IMG/VR virus record: IMGVR_UViG_3300021959_000458
Coordinates: 1-21,969 of that record
Strand: one strand, 5' to 3'
Source: a virus
DNA length: 21,969 bases
The notes under the pieces were generated by a model that was given only the letters and a program-made list of their open reading frames with translations, searched no databases and was not told the origin of the DNA. The position numbers were made by a program, and so were the translations under genes. Position 1 is the first letter of the stretch. Each line of letters begins with the position of its first letter. Shown piece by piece: positions 17,135-21,969 of the stretch.

Positions 17135-17944
17135 TTATTTTAATCGTTTTTCTATGTTTTTGAAAACCTCCATACCTTCATCGGTTTTAAACCAAGCTGC
17201 TAACGCAGAATAAGGATGCTCGTCAAATGGTACTGACATAAGTTTTCTATCTGTTTCACCGTAAGTAAATGTTCTTTGATCAGCAGATAATTTTATTATG
17301 CCTTGTTGAGTAGCTTTTATACCTATGTTTCTAAGCTCTACGTTTTCATCTTGAGCTAATTCAATAAATAGCATAGGATTTCTTTTTGCAAATACTAAAG
17401 CATCTCTTTTGAGCTCGCTACTACTAAGCTCATCTACTTTCGTACCATATTCTACTCTCACTATAGCCTCTAATTGATTTACATCTAGTTCTTTAGCTAA
17501 GTTTAGAGCAGCTATTTCCATTTCTATATAATCTAATTCGTTTACAGATTCTTGTACAGGATTATACTCGTAGTACAATTGATCTCTTAACGGATGATAT
17601 AGTGATAATAACTTTTGAAGTGCAACTTCTTGCTTTGGAACAAATAGTTGGCCTTCTCTAAATACCACTCTACCTAATGTAGCTTCTCCTTTCTGTTCGT
17701 CTACAAATGGTGAGTTCATGTTGGTTGCATATCTTAATTCTCTTTGCATGCTAGTATCTTCATCAAACCATAGTAATGGTTTTTTAGTACTGTGCCTTGT
17801 AGGTATTGTAAATACTAAAGGTTGCTTATTGTCTTTTAAGAAATATGCTCTATCTCTAACTTCCCATTGAGGCGCTTTAGCCTCGACAGAAACTTTATTT
17901 TTTATTGGTGCACTAGTTTCAGTGCTTGTTTTTTTGTTTGCCAT
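17135..17944 (-). CDS. Conserved-looking head-region protein of unknown function
   Basis: The 269-residue protein is not one I can name. The first 25 residues are Lys/Thr/Ser-rich and likely disordered. A beta-containing core follows (VFTIPTRHSTKKPLLWFDED near 45-64, then RELRYATNMNSPFVDEQKGE near 69-88 and GRVVFREGQLFVPKQ near 91-105). The second half is mainly helical with acidic/hydrophobic heptads (ALNLAKELDVNQLEAIVRVE near 146-165) and FAKRNPMLFIELAQDENVEL near 185-204. The C-terminus has the charged helix AAWFKTDEGMEVFKNIEKRL. There are no cysteine clusters, signal peptide or membrane helices. It is the first gene after the terminator-like hairpin behind the capsid gene, so its expression may be lower than the capsid protein's. 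Position between capsid and neck genes suggests a head accessory, head-completion or neck protein; this is inference only. Confidence 0.8.
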   Translation of the reverse strand: MANKKTSTETSAPIKNKVSVEAKAPQWEVRDRAYFLKDNKQPLVFTIPTRHSTKKPLLWFDEDTSMQRELRYATNMNSPFVDEQKGEATLGRVVFREGQLFVPKQEVALQKLLSLYHPLRDQLYYEYNPVQESVNELDYIEMEIAALNLAKELDVNQLEAIVRVEYGTKVDELSSSELKRDALVFAKRNPMLFIELAQDENVELRNIGIKATQQGIIKLSADQRTFTYGETDRKLMSVPFDEHPYSALAAWFKTDEGMEVFKNIEKRLK

Positions 17945-17949
17945 GATAT

Positions 17950-18014
17950 AATAAAATTAAAAAATTTAAAAGGTAAATATTACCCCCGTTATTTGAACGA
18001 GGGTAATTATTTAC
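17950..18014 (-). terminator. Intrinsic terminator-like hairpin after the major capsid gene
   Basis: The stem at 17973..18014 lies 14 bases past the capsid stop. On the minus strand GTAAAT and ATTACCCTCGTT pair with AACGGGGGTAAT and ATTTAC. This gives about 18 bp with a single bulged base and one U-G wobble. A five-base loop closes it. The wobble exists only in the minus-strand RNA; the plus strand would carry a C-A mismatch. The 3' arm runs into a broken T-rich stretch (CTTTTAAATTTTTTAATTTTA) before the next ATG. Partial read-through is expected, because the downstream tail genes show no clear promoter of their own. The structure is seen directly; termination is inferred. Confidence 0.7.
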
Positions 18015-18028
18015 ATTAGTTATTGTTA

Positions 18029-19462
18029 CTATGAAGTTTTCTTCAACATTACAAAGTTGTTAGCTGCTTGTACACATAGCGTTCTTTCAGATAAGAAATG
18101 TACATTCATTTCATCTGCAGCACTTGTGTAGTTACCGCCAACTGAACCAGTAATCCAAGACTTCATTTTTCTGTCATCAGCTTCAGAAGCTCTGTAGCGT
18201 ACATGCAAGAAAGGTCTAGCAATGTTTTTACCTAAGTTCTGATCATATACAGTTGAAGTACCTGCTGGTACAAATACACCTTCTACGTCTCCAAGTAGTC
18301 CTCGAGTAGTAGAATCATTTAAGTATTTCCAATCAGTTTTGTAGAAGTCGTAAGAACCTCTTCTAAAACCAGAGAAACCTAAATTTAAAGCCATATCTTC
18401 AGAGTTGTTAAATACTCCATAAGAAGTACCACCAGTTCCGTAAGAATTAGCTCGTGCAAGCATATTGTCTATAGCTAAAGAAGTTGAACGATCTAAGAAA
18501 AGCATGTTTTCTTCAATAGCTCCTTGCTTGTCTAGCTCAGCCAAAATAGTATCAAATTCAGCAAGACCAGTTAGTCCTGTAGCATTATCAAAGTCTTGAT
18601 CGTTAAAGATCATTCCTCGTGTTTCGATAGCTTCGAATAAACCTTCGCTACCTTCAAATCCTGCCGCTCCAGCAGAGTTAGTAGTAGTTCCTTCATCTTT
18701 AACAGCTTCGATCATTGCCATTTCTAATTGATCTTCGAAACGTAAACGAGCTTCGTGCTCAGACTTCAAATACCATAAGTATCCAGAAGCCCCGTTTTCG
18801 CTAGTTACTTCAACCCAACCAATTTGAGCAGTATCAGAACCGTTAACCGTATACTTGTCTCTAAGTATGATTGGTTTGTTACTGAAAGAAGTAAATTGAG
18901 CGTCAACAGATTTTCCTCCGTCTTGGCTACCTTTAGCAAACTCAGAACCATATACGAATAATTTAACCGCAGTTAAAGATCCAGATCCAAGAGCGTTTAA
19001 GTTACCAGCTCCGTAAGGCGCAACAGTAATTGTAGCTGAACCAGCTGCAGAGACTGTAGCAACTCTAGCCTTAACAACGTTAACGCCTTTTGCTAAAATA
19101 ACAGTCATTCCAACTCCTAGCAAATCTTTATTTGCTTCAGAAGCAAGAGTAACAGTAGTGGTAGCAGAGCTGTTGTCTACAGCAGCGTCGTCAAAAGCTA
19201 CGTGTAATCTTCCTTGCTCGCTCCATACAACTCTATCAGATGACATAGGCATCTCAGCACCTACCATACGTAAAAATCCGCTAACTGTTCTGTTTCCAAA
19301 ACGCTCAACTTCTTTTTCGTATACATCTGGTAAAAATTGTTTTGTAAAATCCATATCCGCTAAGGATAGGTAGTTGTCTCCAAATAGTCCTTGTACCGGA
19401 CGTGGAGTTAGTGTGTTTAAATTCGCCAATGTGCTTGGCGACGTTGCAAATGTTCCTGCCAT
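18029..19462 (-). CDS. Major capsid protein, HK97-fold, crAss-like type
   Basis: At 477 residues it fits the size of crAss-like and related capsid proteins (about 480-500). Features: N-terminal arm (residues 1-45), then YEKEVERFGNRTVSGFLRM near 48-66, a region typical of the capsid N-arm/E-loop. A beta-rich insertion follows at about 95-170 (VTLASEANKDLLGVGMTVIL and ATITVAPYGAG). A long helix sits at 230-255 (LKSEHEARLRFEDQLEMAMI). FLDRSTSLAIDNML is near 322-335, and HVRYRASEADDRKMKSWITG near 427-446 precedes SVGG. The last motif and gene order recall Crassvirales-type capsid proteins. The gene follows the scaffold-like gene by 19 bases and is followed by a strong hairpin, as expected for the most abundant virion protein. 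Arg codons include many CGN (about 10 of 22 by hand), unlike the AGA-dominated neighbours. No Shine-Dalgarno is seen; the leader is A-rich. High confidence for capsid, lower for subfamily. Confidence 0.9.
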   Translation of the reverse strand: MAGTFATSPSTLANLNTLTPRPVQGLFGDNYLSLADMDFTKQFLPDVYEKEVERFGNRTVSGFLRMVGAEMPMSSDRVVWSEQGRLHVAFDDAAVDNSSATTTVTLASEANKDLLGVGMTVILAKGVNVVKARVATVSAAGSATITVAPYGAGNLNALGSGSLTAVKLFVYGSEFAKGSQDGGKSVDAQFTSFSNKPIILRDKYTVNGSDTAQIGWVEVTSENGASGYLWYLKSEHEARLRFEDQLEMAMIEAVKDEGTTTNSAGAAGFEGSEGLFEAIETRGMIFNDQDFDNATGLTGLAEFDTILAELDKQGAIEENMLFLDRSTSLAIDNMLARANSYGTGGTSYGVFNNSEDMALNLGFSGFRRGSYDFYKTDWKYLNDSTTRGLLGDVEGVFVPAGTSTVYDQNLGKNIARPFLHVRYRASEADDRKMKSWITGSVGGNYTSAADEMNVHFLSERTLCVQAANNFVMLKKTS

Positions 19463-19481
19463 GATTTTGTTTTTTTAATTT

Positions 19482-20702
19482 TTAAGTAATTCTGTTTTGT
19501 GGTCTGTTTTGACCAATTTTAATTTTAAAATCAGAAGAAGAATCACCTGGTATAGATCTAACTTTCATACCATTAGGAGAGCTTTCGCTTGACAAAGTAC
19601 CTCTAGGCGACATATCTACGTTTTTAGCCTTAGTCATACTTTCTTTTAAAGCATCAGCTTTACCTTGTTGGTAAAAATGATTAGCAACTACATCAGGGTT
19701 CATCGCAGTAAATAAAGACTTGTGGTAACCTTTAGCGTCATCTATTTTGCCAGTTTCTTTATTAACAAACTTATTTACAAAATTTCCAATATCCATTTGG
19801 TTACTCTTAACACTGTCAGTATCTTTAACGTTTAATCTAAACTTTTTTTCTCCTAAATTGTATTCAAAACCTTTGAATTCATTAGAGAAAACTTCATTAG
19901 TTTTTCGTTGAAAAAACTTAGTGTTTTCTTCAGCTACTGTCTGATTCTTGTTGTATCGGTTGAAAAAATCCATAGCCTTCTGTTGTTCAGGACTCAATCT
20001 TGAACCAGCTTTGATTTCATCATAATATTTAGACTTTAGCCCGTCTAGGTGGCTTTTAGCATTCGCAACTTGCTCTTTTAATGCTAATTTCTTTCTTCTT
20101 ATATCTCTTTCGTCATCTAACTCCTCATCGTATGAATAAGAATCTTCCATTAAGAAAGCTCTTTCATCATCTGTTAGGTGAGGTTTAGTCTGCTTTAAGT
20201 ACTCGTTCAATAATTCATTATCACTCATTTCTGAGTAATCTTTATTTAATTGAACATAATCTTCTAAAGTTCCTCCAGTTTCATCCATAAAGTCGATAAC
20301 CTTCTGTATGTTTTCTGGAAGATTAGTACCTTTCTCTTCAGCAGTTTCAATAGCGTCAACTATATCATCATTTAACTGATCAGCCTCTGCTTGAACCTCT
20401 TCTGTTATTTCCTCTACGTCTGCTTGTATTTCTACTACAGGTTGCTCTTCTACAACTTCGTTATCAACTACTTCCTCTACAACCGGTGCTTCTTCGTTTT
20501 GAACCTCAGCTACTTCTTCTTGTTTAGTCTCAACCTCTGTTGTTTCTTTAAAATCCCTTAGATCTAGCCTAGCTATACCATCATCGGGTTTCTCTTGCTC
20601 AGTAGCCTTAGATTCCTCTTGCTTAGAAGTTTCTTCAACTACTACTTCTTCTTTTGGTTCCACGATCTCTTCGACCACTTCTGCCTTCTTTTTTTTAGCC
20701 AT
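19482..20702 (-). CDS. Scaffold-like capsid assembly protein
   Basis: The 406-residue protein lies between portal and capsid genes, the usual place of a scaffold. Residues 1-125 are extremely rich in Glu and Val (EEIVEPKEEVVVEE and similar) with a Lys-rich start (AKKKKAE), so this part is disordered and strongly acidic. Residues 130-260 are helical and acidic/basic mixed, with coiled-coil potential (ERDIRRKKLALKEQVANAKS near 199-218). Residues 270-350 are more compact (FRLNVKDTDSVKSNQMDIGN). The C-terminus is Ser/Gly-rich and basic (FKIKIGQNRPQNRIT), compatible with docking on acidic capsid surfaces. No protease motif is visible. It is 31 bases after the portal stop and 19 bases before the capsid start, with A/T-rich leaders. 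Scaffold is inferred from position and composition; an internal head protein is an alternative. Confidence 0.8.
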   Translation of the reverse strand: MAKKKKAEVVEEIVEPKEEVVVEETSKQEESKATEQEKPDDGIARLDLRDFKETTEVETKQEEVAEVQNEEAPVVEEVVDNEVVEEQPVVEIQADVEEITEEVQAEADQLNDDIVDAIETAEEKGTNLPENIQKVIDFMDETGGTLEDYVQLNKDYSEMSDNELLNEYLKQTKPHLTDDERAFLMEDSYSYDEELDDERDIRRKKLALKEQVANAKSHLDGLKSKYYDEIKAGSRLSPEQQKAMDFFNRYNKNQTVAEENTKFFQRKTNEVFSNEFKGFEYNLGEKKFRLNVKDTDSVKSNQMDIGNFVNKFVNKETGKIDDAKGYHKSLFTAMNPDVVANHFYQQGKADALKESMTKAKNVDMSPRGTLSSESSPNGMKVRSIPGDSSSDFKIKIGQNRPQNRIT

Positions 20703-20733
20703 AATAAGATATTATATAATTAATTAATTGTTT

Positions 20734-21969
20734 TTATCTTGGATCAAACGCGTTTAATCCAAAGCCTCCACCCATTATATCGTTGCCTGATGATTCAAAG
20801 TTTTTAGGTGGAGTTTCTTTTTTTCTTTGATCTATTAATTCAGACTGTTGTGACGCTTGAATTTTAGTTCTTTCGTCTTTTCGATCTTCTTTTTGCTTTT
20901 CACGCTCTTTTAATATTTCAGTTTCCATTTGCTTTATTTGCATGTTTAACTGGAACTCGTGATTCATAAGCTCTTTCTTGAGCATAGCTTCTTGTTGCAT
21001 TTTTTGCATCTCCATCTGCATCATGCTTTGCTCTACTTGTATCTTGCTCTGAGATAAAGCTTGATTCTTTTGAACTTCAGCTTGTGCTGCGACTTGCTGT
21101 GCTTGAGCGTTAGCCTGTGCTTGCGCTTGTATATTTTGTTGCTGAGCTATCTGATCTCTTTCTGCTTTCTTTTTTCTTCTTATTTTAAGAACTTGGTTAG
21201 CAAGCTTTATATTCTTTATTTCTCTTACGTCAATAGCATCTTCTAAATCTATACCATTTCTAGACAATGCCACTTGAATGTTATTTTCAAGCATTTGTTT
21301 TTGCTCTTCATCTGGTGCAAGCTCTATAAATATACCAAAGTCATATAAATGAAGCTCAGACATCTCAGCTAGTGTTGCTACGTTATGCCCACCTATCTTT
21401 TGTATAAACGCATCTCTAGTTGGCGAGTATTCTATTATATCAGATATTCGAAGTGATATAGATTCAGCTAGTTCTGATGTTAAGAATAATCCGCTTTGCA
21501 ATATATGTCTTGTAGCTGTGTTAGAGTTGGCGGCGGCCATTTTCTGTATACCTACTAAAGCATTTTTATCAGGAGTACTACCATCACGCGCCTCGTTTAA
21601 TCCGGTGACATCTCTTATCATTTGTAGATAGTAGTTGTATGTTTGTATCAGCGAAGCTAATTTAGCTCCTCCTGAGCCACTCTGTATCTCTTGAATAGGT
21701 ACTTTGCCAGGATTCATATCTCCATCAGCAGTCATTGATCTACCAATTATACTACCAGTTTGGAAGAACATGTTTAAGGCTTCTTGAGGATTGTAATTAG
21801 TTCCATTACCTAAATCTATTTCAGCAAGTCCATCTGCGTCTAAATATATACCATCAGGTATCATGCGCGACATAACTTGCTGTAGTTTTAAGTGTGTTAG
21901 TTGTATCATGTCAGCAAAAGTAGTTATTCTACTTACTAATGACTCGATACGACCTTTATACATCCTAGG
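20734..21969 (-). CDS. Portal protein, C-terminal part (5' end cut by window edge)
   Basis: The frame is open through the right edge: two codons (CCT AGG) precede the ATG at 21963, so that ATG is probably internal and the true start lies outside. At least 411 residues are present. Numbering from that Met, LVSRITTFADMIQLTHLKLQ (9-28) is a long stem-type helix. IRDVTGLNEARDGS (116-129), then DKNALVGIQKMAAANSNTATRHILQSGLF (132-160), is a pattern I recall from portals of crAss-like and marine podoviruses. The region from about 260 to 375 is Gln/Ala/Met/Lys-rich and helical, able to form a long coiled coil or barrel, and ends in a Gly-rich tail (GNDIMGGGFGLNAFDPR). The portal is the dodecameric DNA channel at the capsid vertex. 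Gene order portal, scaffold, capsid supports it. Portal family is likely; exact subfamily is inference. Confidence 0.82.
   Translation of the reverse strand, partial: PRMYKGRIESLVSRITTFADMIQLTHLKLQQVMSRMIPDGIYLDADGLAEIDLGNGTNYNPQEALNMFFQTGSIIGRSMTADGDMNPGKVPIQEIQSGSGGAKLASLIQTYNYYLQMIRDVTGLNEARDGSTPDKNALVGIQKMAAANSNTATRHILQSGLFLTSELAESISLRISDIIEYSPTRDAFIQKIGGHNVATLAEMSELHLYDFGIFIELAPDEEQKQMLENNIQVALSRNGIDLEDAIDVREIKNIKLANQVLKIRRKKKAERDQIAQQQNIQAQAQANAQAQQVAAQAEVQKNQALSQSKIQVEQSMMQMEMQKMQQEAMLKKELMNHEFQLNMQIKQMETEILKEREKQKEDRKDERTKIQASQQSELIDQRKKETPPKNFESSGNDIMGGGFGLNAFDPR

Noticed and set aside
20703-20733. A/T-rich spacer with TTAATTAATTAATT and a TATAAT-like string, considered as a promoter for the scaffold and capsid genes
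   Set aside because: Such strings are expected by chance at this base composition, and there is no convincing upstream element such as the Bacteroidota TTTG/TAnnTTTG pair.
1-21969. tRNA genes, CRISPR arrays, insertion sequences and integrase or attachment sites
   Set aside because: Coding is nearly continuous. The gaps are too small for a tRNA apart from the two hairpin spacers, which do not fold as one, and no repeat arrays or terminal inverted repeats were seen.

Overview
The window is a continuous virion-structure module of a tailed phage. It most resembles a short-tailed phage of the crAss-like or related marine podovirus type. Every gene lies on the minus strand, so transcription runs from the right edge to the left edge. 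Coding is almost gap-free: most spacers are 2 to 30 bases, and the two largest (about 60 and 84 bases) each hold an RNA hairpin. I see no tRNA, insertion sequence, integrase, CRISPR array or bacterial housekeeping gene. Base composition is low in G+C (roughly a third, by eye). Nearly all start codons follow A/T-rich leaders with no Shine-Dalgarno sequence, which is typical of Bacteroidota and their phages. A phage of a (perhaps marine) Bacteroidota host is therefore my best guess; the host is an inference, not something the sequence proves.

The head region (17135..21969) is read first. It holds the 3' part of the portal gene (cut by the right edge), an acidic scaffold-like protein, the major capsid protein, a strong stem-loop terminator just past the capsid gene, and a conserved-looking protein of unknown role. 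The neck and tail region (7929..17073) follows: a putative ring/connector protein, a second connector with a tail-fibre-like beta domain at its N-terminus, a 1497-residue muzzle/nozzle-like tail protein, an 822-residue beta-rich protein built of Ig-like segments, and a 125-residue small virion protein.

The last region (1..7901) looks like the cargo ejected at infection, in three sizes: a 227-residue Ala/Gln/Gly-rich protein with a glycine zipper, a 396-residue mostly helical protein, and a giant protein open from 6005 to the left edge (2001 codons with no stop). The giant protein fills about 27% of the window. It carries a zinc-metallopeptidase motif (HELLH, residues 945-949) and the beginning of a HAD-superfamily domain (DFDD at 1915-1918, ILTARP near 1991-1996). 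This matches the 'polyvalent protein' theme: large phage proteins that combine several enzymatic domains and are delivered into the host.

The most interesting items are the giant enzyme-bearing protein, the small/medium/large ejection set, and the terminator that separates the capsid gene from the tail genes and could set head-to-tail protein ratios. Functions come from recognising sequence patterns by eye; no database search was possible.
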